Part shown: in pieces, positions 33,501-41,213 of the stretch | Layout: each line of letters begins with the position of its first letter | How positions within the stretch are numbered: the first letter of the stretch is position 1 | From: Paenibacillus bouchesdurhonensis | GTDB taxonomy: Bacteria > Bacillota > Bacilli > Paenibacillales > Paenibacillaceae | Length of the DNA: 64,000 nt | Direction of reading: 5' to 3' | Assembly: GCF_900155685.1 (NCBI RefSeq) | Contig: NZ_LT732547.1 | Span: 765,648-829,647 of the forward strand | The notes under the pieces: generated by a model | Databases searched by the model: none | The model's input: only the letters and a program-made list of their open reading frames with translations | Told to the model about the DNA's origin: nothing | Position numbers and translations under genes: made by a program

Positions 33501-35495
33501 GAATACGAGTATAATAGCGATAATTTGCTTACCCTGATCAAAGCGCCTGGCCAGCAGATAAAATATAGTTACGATGCGATGGGGCGCCGTACCGGAATGA
33601 CCGATGCTACAGGGAATACGACGTATAACTATGATCCACAAACCGGGTTGCTAACGAAAATAGCCTATCCTGACGGCACACAAATCGAATATTCCTATAA
33701 TAAACAGATGCGGGCGGGATACACACTGAAGGATGCTTCCGGTAATACGACAGGCGCTCAATATACATTGGATGCCATGAACCGGGTTAGCGCTCTGGAT
33801 GTAGCCCATGATGCATCAAGCAATGGAAGAATGGCGGCTTTTGCTGCCGGGTCCGGGTCACCCGTTGATCGGATGACCTTCGACTACCAAGCGAACGGAC
33901 TGCTGCAGATCCAGTCTTCCAGTAATGGACTAAGCACCTCATACACGTATGAAGGTTATGACTTGACGGCGATGACACTCGCGCCTGGTGCGGCGGGAAG
34001 AACGCTGAGAAGCAGTTCTGCAGCTCTTATGAGTGAGATGAGTGAAAATGCAGAAGTACGGCGTGCTGCGGGCCAGCAGTTCACTTATCAATACGACGAC
34101 AATAAGAACATTATTTCACGAAGCCAGGACGGAGCCGCCGATACCTTCGCTTACGATTCGTTGAATCGAATTCAAGAGGAGAATGGACAAGACATCAGCA
34201 AGAAGTACGTCTACGATGAGCGCGGCAATCGCCTCGAGGTAGAGGGCCAGCAGGTTCGAGGCATGACGAATGCCGAATTCACCTTCGATAGCCTTAACCG
34301 TTTAACGAAGGTAACAGGTGAAGACGGCACAGAAGTCAGCTACAGCTATAACGGCGACGGCTTGCTATACGAGCGGGCTGAAGGAACCGAGCGTACCCGC
34401 TATTACTATGATGAACAAGCGAAACTGATTGCAGAAGCGAACGTAAGCAATGGCACCCCAAACTTAACCTACACCTATATTTACGATTTAGCCGGCCGGC
34501 TATGGTCTCGGGTGGCTCAGGCAACCGGAGAGGTCCAGTATTATCAATTTAACGGACATGGCGATGTGGTAGGTCTGGTCGATAGAGCGGGGAACCAGCT
34601 GAACAGCTACACTTACGACATTTGGGGCAACCCGGAGCATGAGGAAGAGACCGTTCCGAATATCTTCCGCTACTCTGGAGAGTACTGGGATGAAGCGACG
34701 GATTTGCAGTATCTCCGAGCCCGCTGGTATGACCCGAATGCGGGAAGATTCGTGTCGAAGGATAGCTATGAGGGGGACATTACTAATCCGCTGAGCCAGA
34801 ACTTGTATACGTATGTGCATAATAATCCTTTGATTTATACGGATCCTAGTGGGATGTGCGTAGCTGGAAAAGACGCTGGATGTTACGTTGATTCATTTAG
34901 TGGTCTTGATGGATTGATTGATAATCCGTTACTAGCTAATAACAAAATGATGTGGGATGATATACAAAAGTATATTGTAAAATATTGCAAAAATACATCT
35001 TGTGTTACAAAGCAGAAAAATAATCAAAGGATATTAGAAAAAGCAAATGATGAAATTCGTAATAATGTTTGTAGTTATATTGATTGTTCGATAGGTGAAG
35101 CAAGTTTTATTTTAAAAGATAATGAAGCCATAGGTATTCGAATAAAAGTAGAGATTATTGAGCCTAAACCTAGTTTTTGGGATAATGTTGATGATTTCTT
35201 GTTTCCAACTGCTTATGCAACTGAGCTACCACCAAAGGAAGTTGGAAGAAATAATTTTGGTTATATTGAACATTATTATAGAAGTGGTGATCATGCTCCC
35301 CCCCATGTTCATGTTGTTGATAACAAAAAAAATGTAGTAAGAGTGGGACAGAACGGAAAACCATTGGATGGAGAACCGGAATTAAATCGTGCACAACAAA
35401 TGCTCGTTACTCAGTATAAAAAAGAAATCAGAAGTTCAGTATCTCAGATAATGAAATGGCATAAGTATAGTAATTCAAAAAAATATGGAAGATAA
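30600..35495 (+). CDS. Secreted RHS/YD-repeat polymorphic toxin with HxPPHxH C-terminal module
   Basis: 1,631 residues. Signal peptide 1-26; an N-terminal TcdB/wall-type RHS start (MKLRYMDFSLPGALSFPLIRVYDSAR); many YD repeats about 330-1330 (YEYDALGRMVSVTDPG-like units) that form the shell; RHS core motif about 1335-1420 (NGHGDVVGLVD, YDIWGNP, RARWYDPNAGRFVSKD, NPLIYTDPSGM), where the toxin is cut off. The last ~210 residues are the toxin module: AT-rich, Lys/Asn-rich, with GDHAPPHVHV near 1563-1572 and RVGQNGKPLDGEPELN. The HxPPHxH motif resembles DUF4160-type and some RHS toxins; its activity is unknown. Followed by a likely immunity gene. Confidence 0.88.
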   Translation: MKRILCFVLCLTLVSASLLENVVYGASEQNNKGTPAVASAEGNVLTVPGILRQFEVSEDWLDEQLSKGYTLYQIYTALQGGKEGYETAVSRFNVSRAIEEADLLVLEAESSPSESYSALADDFSATVQSLEYDQAAVEHYSLQDDSSLYEIGYGTNSIATATGEMKLRYMDFSLPGALSFPLIRVYDSARANDEIGVKLENDSYINESRIRREELDTAIGRGWRWEIPYIDTYGGSRILDFPGTGRYKLSEDLQLEGYLWNDLKFTTDRTQTVGNSTSEIKLSVRNGNQFYFNSSGHLILTADNYGNKVYFHYAAQGEGTILSRIVNSDGNELIFTYSEDRVTVTQSGTNRKMEYFQEEEYGQKVLSEVKDAAGRSTKYFYFYPESRFNFLSSLTNQEALQPVKSSALLLRIVRPGSGVTDFDYLPARKQIGDYATDFVFKVSSRQDSYSTTAGDEVLHPVTFSYSGEDLNSYGDSATWTTTMEASRSKDTRVFSKVFQSSSKPDIHFLDEQRSEDGSTQHKQQFTYDESKGWNAPIQIAASYAQGGSTSEPFSVNYQYNDEGLVTAENWSTGQEISYEYAASAAPFYWALPSKISTKLSSNQSRVEQYQYNNQGSVLQSSVRENSASGKLLAQTELVYDPYGNITSSNVKDDKRTNTVNYTYQSPYGKHLPTKRSMVVHSVDGFPTEVNQQYEYTSAGELKSAEDESGALTTFTYDVLGRPIQTLYSDQTTKTVRYDDELNTVTTTGTEGIVIVEKFSPLGLLVQEKVDDALFQYAYDQEGNMKESVDAERNKTSYVYDGFNRLTGTIFADGSQDRIEYDMVGRTTTYTDPAGVKHQEKKDLLGNVLSFEESRNGVYVPLEQTAYDLEGNPVIVTDGNGGQSRFEYDALGRMVSVTDPGQRSTRYTYSLAGYLTKIQYPDNTYVEKEYNQAGNLIRQINEERLVKAFFYDSRGNLIKSLDHASQFTEYEYNSDNLLTLIKAPGQQIKYSYDAMGRRTGMTDATGNTTYNYDPQTGLLTKIAYPDGTQIEYSYNKQMRAGYTLKDASGNTTGAQYTLDAMNRVSALDVAHDASSNGRMAAFAAGSGSPVDRMTFDYQANGLLQIQSSSNGLSTSYTYEGYDLTAMTLAPGAAGRTLRSSSAALMSEMSENAEVRRAAGQQFTYQYDDNKNIISRSQDGAADTFAYDSLNRIQEENGQDISKKYVYDERGNRLEVEGQQVRGMTNAEFTFDSLNRLTKVTGEDGTEVSYSYNGDGLLYERAEGTERTRYYYDEQAKLIAEANVSNGTPNLTYTYIYDLAGRLWSRVAQATGEVQYYQFNGHGDVVGLVDRAGNQLNSYTYDIWGNPEHEEETVPNIFRYSGEYWDEATDLQYLRARWYDPNAGRFVSKDSYEGDITNPLSQNLYTYVHNNPLIYTDPSGMCVAGKDAGCYVDSFSGLDGLIDNPLLANNKMMWDDIQKYIVKYCKNTSCVTKQKNNQRILEKANDEIRNNVCSYIDCSIGEASFILKDNEAIGIRIKVEIIEPKPSFWDNVDDFLFPTAYATELPPKEVGRNNFGYIEHYYRSGDHAPPHVHVVDNKKNVVRVGQNGKPLDGEPELNRAQQMLVTQYKKEIRSSVSQIMKWHKYSNSKKYGR

Positions 35496-35514
35496 TTAAA
35501 AAGGAATGAGAAGT

Positions 35515-36186
35515 ATGAACAATAATCTTCTTTTAAAAATTAGTGAATCGTTGGATAGTGATCGGTTAGATTTAAGTGAGTTGGCTGCCGAAATTAATCA
35601 TATCATTTCGAAGCATGAGCTTAGTGAACAACTAGAGCTAAATGGAAAAATTAATAAGCAACAATTAAATCGGCTCTTTAGTGTTCTTAACTTGGTTGAT
35701 ATGGATCCATCAGTTAAAGAGCATATAACATGGAATTATTTCAAAAACAAGTGTGATGAAACTGATACAACGTATATCAATGAAGAATTGCTTGAAGAAA
35801 TTATTGCGAATTACATGGAGAATCAGTATTTAGGGCTGGAGAGTGTAATTATTGATGCATTGAAAACAGACAGAATACAATTAAATCAAATCTTAAATTT
35901 AGAAAAAATCTTTTTTAGTAAGGCATTTATAAAAGAATCGGTTGCTTATAAGTATAGAGAAATTGTCCGAAATGGAGGAATCCTTGACAAGGAACAGGTT
36001 GCAACACTATTAAAATACCGTGCGTATACATCGCTCGAATTTGCAATAGAGCAGCATGCAGTTTCTAAGGATGGTTTAAATGAGATTCATAAACCTAATA
36101 ATCATGAAAATGATAGAAGGCTGAGAGAGAAATTGTTTTATAAGGCTCAAAAACTCTACAGCCTTTCTGATAACAGGGGCGATTAA
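35515..36186 (+). CDS. Putative immunity protein for the RHS toxin
   Basis: 223 residues, all-helical in appearance, acidic, without signal peptide or membrane helix; no named family. It starts 19 bp after the toxin stop, on the same strand, has the same AT-rich base use as the toxin module and is therefore the expected cognate immunity protein. ATG at 35515 lies 9 bp after AAAGGA; the ATG at 35506 is too close to that site. A decayed copy of its last ~40 codons lies at 38312-38436, which shows that this module was once duplicated. Confidence 0.6.
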   Translation: MNNNLLLKISESLDSDRLDLSELAAEINHIISKHELSEQLELNGKINKQQLNRLFSVLNLVDMDPSVKEHITWNYFKNKCDETDTTYINEELLEEIIANYMENQYLGLESVIIDALKTDRIQLNQILNLEKIFFSKAFIKESVAYKYREIVRNGGILDKEQVATLLKYRAYTSLEFAIEQHAVSKDGLNEIHKPNNHENDRRLREKLFYKAQKLYSLSDNRGD

Positions 36187-36340
36187 GATTCATCGACCTC
36201 AACCCTAGAGGGGAGGATAGATATGTTTTAATTTTTGAATAGACCAGACGCATGGGTGAATATCAATGCGAATAATGAAAAAAATTATAGTTCTCATTAA
36301 TTTAAAAAATTTTATATCAAAAAGACCACTACTACTTTGA

Positions 36341-36534
36341 AGTGACCCCGAAAAGTTAGACAGTTATTTATTAAGCGAAACTCTGGGAATGAGTTCGGTA
36401 CTGGACCGGGCTCATTCCCTTTAGTTTTGCCTTGATACGCTTGTGAGTGTAGTACTCGATATAAATGAAGAGCTCTTGTTTAAAATGCTCAATACTATTG
36501 AATTCTTTTAAATATAGGAATTCAGATTTCATTG
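36341..36534 (-). mobile_element. IS3-family (IS150 group) remnant: terminal repeat and transposase C-terminus
   Basis: The minus strand reads [19 protein letters not shown], then [23 protein letters not shown] to a TAA at 36371-36373, the classical end of IS3-family OrfB (DDE integrase). TGACCCCGAAAAGTTAGACA beside it is the typical IS end. The rest of the element is missing; it breaks off where the IS256 remnant begins. The gap 36187-36340 before it shows nothing I can name. Confidence 0.8.
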
Positions 36535-36745
36535 GGTCTGTCAAGAATTATGTGTAAACAAATGTAGAGGGTGATGCTTAGAGTGGGATTCCGCCCCCTA
36601 CCTCAAGTGCTGACCCACACGATCAGGGAAGAAAACTGAAAACTGTAGCAGCATTTGTCCCCAGTTCTGAACGCGCCCCGTCCATTTCCGTACAACGTCC
36701 ATTGTGGATAAATACAGCATTTTAAGGAGTGCCTCGTCGCTCGGA
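36535..36745 (-). mobile_element. IS256-family remnant: terminal end and transposase C-terminus
   Basis: On the minus strand PSDEALLKMLYLSTMDVVRKW, then TGRVQNWGQMLLQFSVFFPDRVGQHL and a TAG at 36598-36600, is the C-terminus of an IS256/Mutator transposase. The outer end at about 36535-36560 reads TTTACACATAATTCTTGACAGA on the minus strand, the type of end these elements have. It interrupts the IS3 remnant on one side and is itself cut by RHS-derived sequence at 36746. Confidence 0.75.
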
Positions 36746-37000
36746 ATTTGGGGCAACCCGAAGCTTCAGGAAGATATCTACACGAAAATTGAGTTTCCAG
36801 AAAGAGGATACGCATTATATTCTTTTTATAAAAAGAAAGGAAATAAAGAGGTTTCTATAAGTTCATCCAGAGTGTATCAAATAGTTAAGGATAACCTTGG
36901 TGAATTTGAAGACGGAATTATTCAGCCTCTGGAGAATATGATGCCGATCCCTGTGCCGGGATCTAAATGGGTACCTTCTCCCGTTCCTGCGTTTCGTTAA
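36746..37000 (+). pseudogene. Orphan RHS C-terminal fragment
   Basis: The frame starts exactly at IWGNP, coded by ATTTGGGGCAACCCG, which matches the RHS core of the upstream toxin gene (34621 region) in DNA. It goes on with 80 residues unlike the RHS core and ends MPIPVPGSKWVPSPVPAFR. No start or ribosome site of its own; upstream DNA is antisense to the IS256 remnant. It looks like a displaced toxin tail left after recombination in the RHS core. The 24-bp gap to the PQQ-type gene suggests that gene was its partner. Confidence 0.5.
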
Positions 37001-37024
37001 TAAATAATCAAAGTAGGTGAATAT

Positions 37025-38191
37025 ATGAAAATTCTCTTTGATCAGAATCAAGAAACCGGCGGTTTTATGGAAGGAGGATATGATCCATATGCTTACCAGC
37101 CTTCCCAAACCAATTGGATCAGGCATTCGCTAATTGATGCTCCATCTGAACTAAAAATCCAGTGGAAGTTAAAGATTCCATCTAGTCTTCAGCAGTGCTC
37201 CGCTGTCATTGGAAGAAACGGCGAGATTTATTTTGGATCACGGTCGGGGGATTTGTATTGCTATACACCTGAAGGGAATACCAAATGGAAAATACAACTG
37301 GGATCAGAACTTAGCACTCCAGCAATTGGTGCAGACCAAAGAATCTATGCCGCTGCTATGTTGAATGATGATTCAGGCAGAAGCTATCTTTATGCCATTT
37401 CTTCAAATGGAGAAATAGAATGGAAAAGTGAACTGAACCAAATGATTTCTTATCCTCCTATCTTGGATAGTGAGAGGAACATTTATGTAGCAACCTATGG
37501 GGCTCAGGTATACCGCATAAATTATAATGGAAATATCGAATGGACGTTTAATACAGATTTCTTATCATCGTGTTCACCAGTATTAACCTCGGAAGGAAAT
37601 ATTCTAATTGTTGAGGGAGATACTTTACACTGTATTAATTTGAGTGGGCAAGAGATTTGGAGGAAGGAAACGCAAGTTGGTATGCTAGGAGTGATTCCGG
37701 TTATTTTGTCCGACCACTCGCTTCTGACCACGGGGCCTATTGATGAAAATATGAAACTTTTGAAGTTAAATGGTCTAGGGGAAAATGTGTGGGTATACCC
37801 AGAACATGACGACTACTCTTTATGGGAATCTCCTGCTGTAAGTAGAAACGGATTAGTGTACATCGCAGGAAGTGAATTTAGGCTACAAGCAATTGATTTA
37901 ATGAGCCAATCTCTGTTGTGGGAGAGTAAAATTGAAGGAAGCATAGGCCCCCCTCCGCTGATATCAAATGACAATAAATTGATTATTGCATCCTCGGGGG
38001 GAAATATTCCAAAAGACGCCAAACGAGGTTTGGTTTCAAAAATGACTTTATTAAATGAATCTGGCAAGGATATTAGCAAAATATACCTTCCTGGGGAGAT
38101 AACAAGCCCGTGTCTTGGAAAAGGTAATAAAATTTATGTCACGGTAAACATCCCTAGGAAAAATCATGGGTACCTGTATTGTATCGGGTAA
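37025..38191 (+). CDS. PQQ-like beta-propeller protein, possible immunity protein
   Basis: 388 residues made of PQQ/pyrrolo-quinoline-type propeller blades: repeated units such as IGRNGEIYFGSRSGDLYCYTPEG, then W, and ISSNGEIEWKSELN, INYNGNIEWTF, INLSGQEIW, each with the Trp docking residue. There is no signal peptide, so it is cytoplasmic, unlike PQQ enzymes. Cytoplasmic propeller proteins next to toxin tails are often immunity proteins. It follows the orphan RHS tail by 24 bp with AGTAGGTG as ribosome site. Function is inferred from place only. Confidence 0.7.
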   Translation: MKILFDQNQETGGFMEGGYDPYAYQPSQTNWIRHSLIDAPSELKIQWKLKIPSSLQQCSAVIGRNGEIYFGSRSGDLYCYTPEGNTKWKIQLGSELSTPAIGADQRIYAAAMLNDDSGRSYLYAISSNGEIEWKSELNQMISYPPILDSERNIYVATYGAQVYRINYNGNIEWTFNTDFLSSCSPVLTSEGNILIVEGDTLHCINLSGQEIWRKETQVGMLGVIPVILSDHSLLTTGPIDENMKLLKLNGLGENVWVYPEHDDYSLWESPAVSRNGLVYIAGSEFRLQAIDLMSQSLLWESKIEGSIGPPPLISNDNKLIIASSGGNIPKDAKRGLVSKMTLLNESGKDISKIYLPGEITSPCLGKGNKIYVTVNIPRKNHGYLYCIG

Positions 38192-38311
38192 TTTAATTAG
38201 GTTGCATTTTTAGCTGCAAAAAAGCAGACTATTTTTTCATGGTTTTGATATGTATGATGCTTTCGTAGAGTTCATCAATACCTTCACTTATGATTTGTTG
38301 AATAGAATGAC

Positions 38312-38436
38312 AAAAATGGTTTTATTTGAGATTCGCAAATTTCGCAAATATAGTAATCTAATAACTTGAAAATGATAGAAAATGATAGGAAGTGAAAGAG
38401 AAATTATTTAATAAGGCTCAAAAATTCTACAGCCCT
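38312..38436 (+). pseudogene. Decayed copy of the 3' end of the RHS immunity gene
   Basis: The DNA aligns with the last part of the immunity gene (about 36088-36166): ATGGTTT, GAGATTC, GAAAATGATAG and then GAGAAATT.TTTAATAAGGCTCAAAAA.TCTACAGCC, with small indels. Read in the right frame the end gives EKLFNKAQKFYSP against EKLFYKAQKLYSL in the intact gene. The match is broken at 38436 and resumes at about 38665 (GATAACCAGAGGTGATTAAGATTCA against 36164-36188). Confidence 0.65.
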
Positions 38437-38664
38437 TAACAAATTGATGTGTAAAAAGGGGCTGTCCCATAAGTCCCTAAAATAAAAAAGGTTGGAGGGA
38501 AAACTTAATGTTTCCGCTCCAACTTTTTTTGTGACACTACTTTTGAGGAAAGTAGCGGGACGAATCCCTGCTACTTTCAGGAGGTTATCCACAAGTTTAA
38601 TTTATAAACCTGTGGTTCCTTTTTGAGTATATGCCTAGAGTCATAATGTCTAAAATTGTTTGTC
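38437..38664. other. 228-bp hairpin-rich insertion inside the decayed immunity copy
   Basis: Holds no gene. It contains GGGGCTGTCCCATAAGTCCC (an IS-end-like sequence), a terminator-like hairpin GTTGGAG...CTCCAAC followed by seven T near 38495-38530, a second hairpin GAAAGTAGC...GCTACTTTC near 38550-38580, and an inverted CCACAAGTTT/AAACCTGTGG at about 38589-38615. A small non-autonomous element or an IS scrap is likely; no matching terminal repeats were found. Confidence 0.5.
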
Positions 38665-38686
38665 CGTAAAACTATGATAACCAGAG

Positions 38687-39178
38687 GTGATTAAGATTCA
38701 ATATTTTACAGACGAATTGTGGTCTAAGATAAACAATGAAGATGAAGAAGAGCGAAACGAAGCGAACCGCAAATGGGATGAAAACGAAGCTCTATACCAC
38801 CAGCGATTTCAAAAGTTAAAAGATAAATTGCCTAGGCAAGTATTTGATTTATATAACTCTAGGAGCTTTCATGATTCAAATCTGATTGAAGTTAAAATTA
38901 ATCAACTAGATACAAACACTACAAGACCGATTAATGTAGAAATAACATTAACGGACGGAGAGAGTTGTTGGCGTATTATTTATAAGAAGATTATCAAACT
39001 TCAAGTTGATTATTCTGAGAATGATACTTTATTTAGATTTCAAGGCTTTGGAGATTGGGGGTATGAGGAAATACTAGATGTAAACGAGGATGTCCTATCT
39101 CACGAAATTCTTTTTTCATCAGGCTCTAAAATACTCATACATTTTAGTAATAAAATGATTGAGATATCTAAACAATGA
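38687..39178 (+). CDS. DUF4085 family protein
   Basis: 163 residues. The start (YFTDELWSKINNEDEEERNEANRKW, spaced as YFT-ELW-IN-DEEER-A--W) and the following FHDSNLIEV segment fit the DUF4085 family, which often lies in toxin-immunity clusters; activity unknown. No signal peptide. The GTG at 38687 has no spaced ribosome site because AGAGGTGA overlaps it; that site would fit an ATT codon at 38696. Low G+C like its neighbours. Followed 18 bp later by a frameshifted small gene. Confidence 0.7.
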   Translation: MIKIQYFTDELWSKINNEDEEERNEANRKWDENEALYHQRFQKLKDKLPRQVFDLYNSRSFHDSNLIEVKINQLDTNTTRPINVEITLTDGESCWRIIYKKIIKLQVDYSENDTLFRFQGFGDWGYEEILDVNEDVLSHEILFSSGSKILIHFSNKMIEISKQ

Positions 39179-39195
39179 ACTTCTGGAGGTACTTT

Positions 39196-39406
39196 ATGGG
39201 GAGTCTGATTCCCGAATTATGATCCAACGTTTCTAGAAGTCGAAGTTCAATCAGTATCATTTACATTTGATAATTTTCCCGAATTTAATTACAATCATGT
39301 TCATGTTGTCATCCCCATAAGATACAAGGGTAAGAACATTGGTATGTATAAGGTCTTGTTTACTTTTGATGGTCATATAGAAGATGATTTTTTTATAATT
39401 GATTAG
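39196..39406 (+). pseudogene. Frameshifted small gene in the immunity-like cluster
   Basis: GGAGG stands 6 bp before an ATG at 39196. The first eight codons (MGSLIPEL) run into TGA, but one base further the frame reads DPTFLEVEVQSVSFTFDNF, then FNYNHVHVVIPIRYKG, NIGMYKVLFTFDGHIEDDFF to a TAG at 39404-39406. One extra T near 39220 explains the break. About 69 residues if repaired; no family recognised. Confidence 0.55.
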
Positions 39407-39436
39407 TAATAAATTTTAAAAAAGATTACATAACCA

Positions 39437-39475
39437 AAACGCCCGTTACCACGGCTAAAGTGGAAACGGGCGTTT
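39437..39475 (+). terminator. Terminator closing the toxin-immunity region
   Basis: AAACGCCCGTT (39437-39447) pairs with AACGGGCGTTT (39465-39475), with CCAC/GTGG as inner stem. The gap that follows, 39476-39866, has no convincing gene; it contains a perfect 11-bp hairpin CCGCCTCAGTA/TACTGAGGCGG at 39792-39815. Confidence 0.75.
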
Positions 39476-39832
39476 ATGCAGTTATATAGTTAATGTTCTC
39501 CTGTACACGGGAAGAACAACTTTGGTTCCTGCTCAGACTACAACCACAATCATTTTCTAAAACAACAAAAGCCCTACCTCTCTTTTGTCCTTGCGGCTCC
39601 GATGACCGCGCCAGTGTGAATCAGAAATACATTAAATCCTTACTTTGGGTCATTCAAAGGAATTTTCATTTACCTGGTCAGGTATAGGAGGGCTATAATC
39701 TTGTGAGGAACTGTTTGAAACTATTTTGCAACTCAAATTTATATTATACGATATTGCCAGAGAAAAGGCAAGGGTGTCATCTCAATAGAATCCGCCTCAG
39801 TATTTACTGAGGCGGTGAGTAGAATGAGGACT

Positions 39833-39859
39833 GCCGCTGCCCCTGACAGGAGCAGCGGC
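39833..39859 (-). terminator. Hairpin after apbE
   Basis: GCCGCTGC (39833-39840) and GCAGCGGC (39852-39859), with inner CCTG/CAGG pairing, 8 bp past the apbE stop on the minus strand. No strong T-run. Confidence 0.55.
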
Positions 39860-39866
39860 CACTTGC

Positions 39867-40961
39867 TTAGTCGGCAAAGGTATAGTTGTTGTTTGTCTTG
39901 TTCAGCAGTGCTTTGAAGCCCGATGTCGCGTAGAGTTTCTGCTCTTTGGAAATGAACAGTGCCTCCGTATCAGGAGTATCCTCGATAAACTTGAGTCCGT
40001 CCTCAATGCCGAGAACGAACAACGTCGTGGAGAGGGCATCCGCATCCGTGGAGTGCTTCGTCACAACGGTAACGCTGCTGATGCCGTTGTCTACCGGATA
40101 ACCCGTTCCGGGATCAAGTATATGCTGATACAACTTGCCGTCTTCAATGAAGAAGCGTTCATATATACCGGAGGTAACGATCGTCTTATCTTCTACCTGA
40201 ATCGTGCCGATCGGATTGCCACGTTCTTTGTCGGGATCCTGAATGCCGATGTTCCATGCTTTTCCGCCCGGCTTTTGGCCCATCGCATAAATATTGCCGC
40301 CAAGATCGATGATCGCGCTGCTGAAGCCCTGCTCCTCCAAATAGTCGTAAATCGCATCTGCTGCATAGCCTTTACCGATTGAACCGAGGTCGATAGCCAT
40401 GCCTTCCTTCTGCAAATAGATTTCCTGCGTGTCCTCATTCAGCTCGATTAGACGATAGTCGCTAAGCGCCTTGGCGGCTTCGATCAGATGGATATCTGGC
40501 ACTTTGGCGCCCTCATGGCCGATATTCCACAGCGTAACTAGATTGCCGATAGCCGGATTGAAATTCCCGTCCGTACGCTTGGCGTAATCTAGAGCTTTAT
40601 CGACCAATTCGAAGGTTTCAGGAGATACCTTTACGGCCGATTTGCCGGAGTTTGCGTTAACCTGATAGATTTCACTGGTCTCCAGCGTACGGCTGATTTT
40701 GCTGTCGATGTCATTAAGCAGGGCTTCGATCTCGTTAAAATGCTGTCTGGTCGCGCGGTTATCATATATTTTCACGCTAACGACGGTATCGAATATAAAG
40801 AATGTTTCCGCCATTGGCTTAACGGTTTCATGCTCATTTGCCGCCTTTTGGTTCGTAGAGACGGAACCGGACAGCGGGCCCGAATTCGTACCGCATCCAG
40901 CCAATACGGCCATGGATAGCAGCAGGATTAACCCGAAAGTGATCAGTTTGTTATGCTTCAT
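39867..40961 (-). CDS. apbE: ApbE lipoprotein, FAD:protein FMN transferase (FmnB)
   Basis: 364 residues with lipobox LAGC (C23), so it sits on the outer face of the membrane. ApbE fold: TFFIFDTVVSVKIYD, the substrate-binding LVTLWNIG, LDLGSIGKGYAAD, IDLGGNIYAMG and the metal-binding AD-ALSTTLFVLG with TSG near the end. It splits FAD and attaches FMN to Thr or Ser of target proteins. The likely target is the FMN-binding lipoprotein PplA at 57528-58427. It is divergent from eetA, with 252 bp between, as part of an extracellular electron transfer locus. Confidence 0.92.
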   Translation of the reverse strand: MKHNKLITFGLILLLSMAVLAGCGTNSGPLSGSVSTNQKAANEHETVKPMAETFFIFDTVVSVKIYDNRATRQHFNEIEALLNDIDSKISRTLETSEIYQVNANSGKSAVKVSPETFELVDKALDYAKRTDGNFNPAIGNLVTLWNIGHEGAKVPDIHLIEAAKALSDYRLIELNEDTQEIYLQKEGMAIDLGSIGKGYAADAIYDYLEEQGFSSAIIDLGGNIYAMGQKPGGKAWNIGIQDPDKERGNPIGTIQVEDKTIVTSGIYERFFIEDGKLYQHILDPGTGYPVDNGISSVTVVTKHSTDADALSTTLFVLGIEDGLKFIEDTPDTEALFISKEQKLYATSGFKALLNKTNNNYTFAD

Positions 40962-41137
40962 TTGTGCCGCCTCATTTCATTTGTTTCTAAATTTATTCAT
41001 TCAAATTTATTGTATCAAGAATAGTAAAATGTTAAAAGTAATATTTTTCACAAAGTAATGATTATCCCATTAAATTCCTTATAAAGTGAGGGTTTTGTGA
41101 CAACCGGAAAAATGAGAGAAATCGCACATGTTAGTCA

Positions 41138-41166
41138 TTGAAGGATTAGAAAACAGGGGTTATAAT
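41138..41166 (+). promoter_or_regulatory. Promoter of the eetA operon
   Basis: TTGAAG (41138-41143), a 17-bp spacer and a perfect TATAAT (41161-41166), 48 bp before the eetA start. Confidence 0.65.
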
Positions 41167-41213
41167 GAGTTCGTCTAGAATTTATACAATTAAAAAATAA
41201 GGGAGTTTTCTCT

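Noticed and set aside
38585-38593. TTATCCACA DnaA box as sign of an origin
   Set aside because: A single box without a cluster or dnaA/rep gene; likely chance within the inserted element.
39493-39687. 64-residue open frame in the gap before apbE
   Set aside because: No ribosome site, mixed composition without a domain pattern, and hairpins close by; probably chance.
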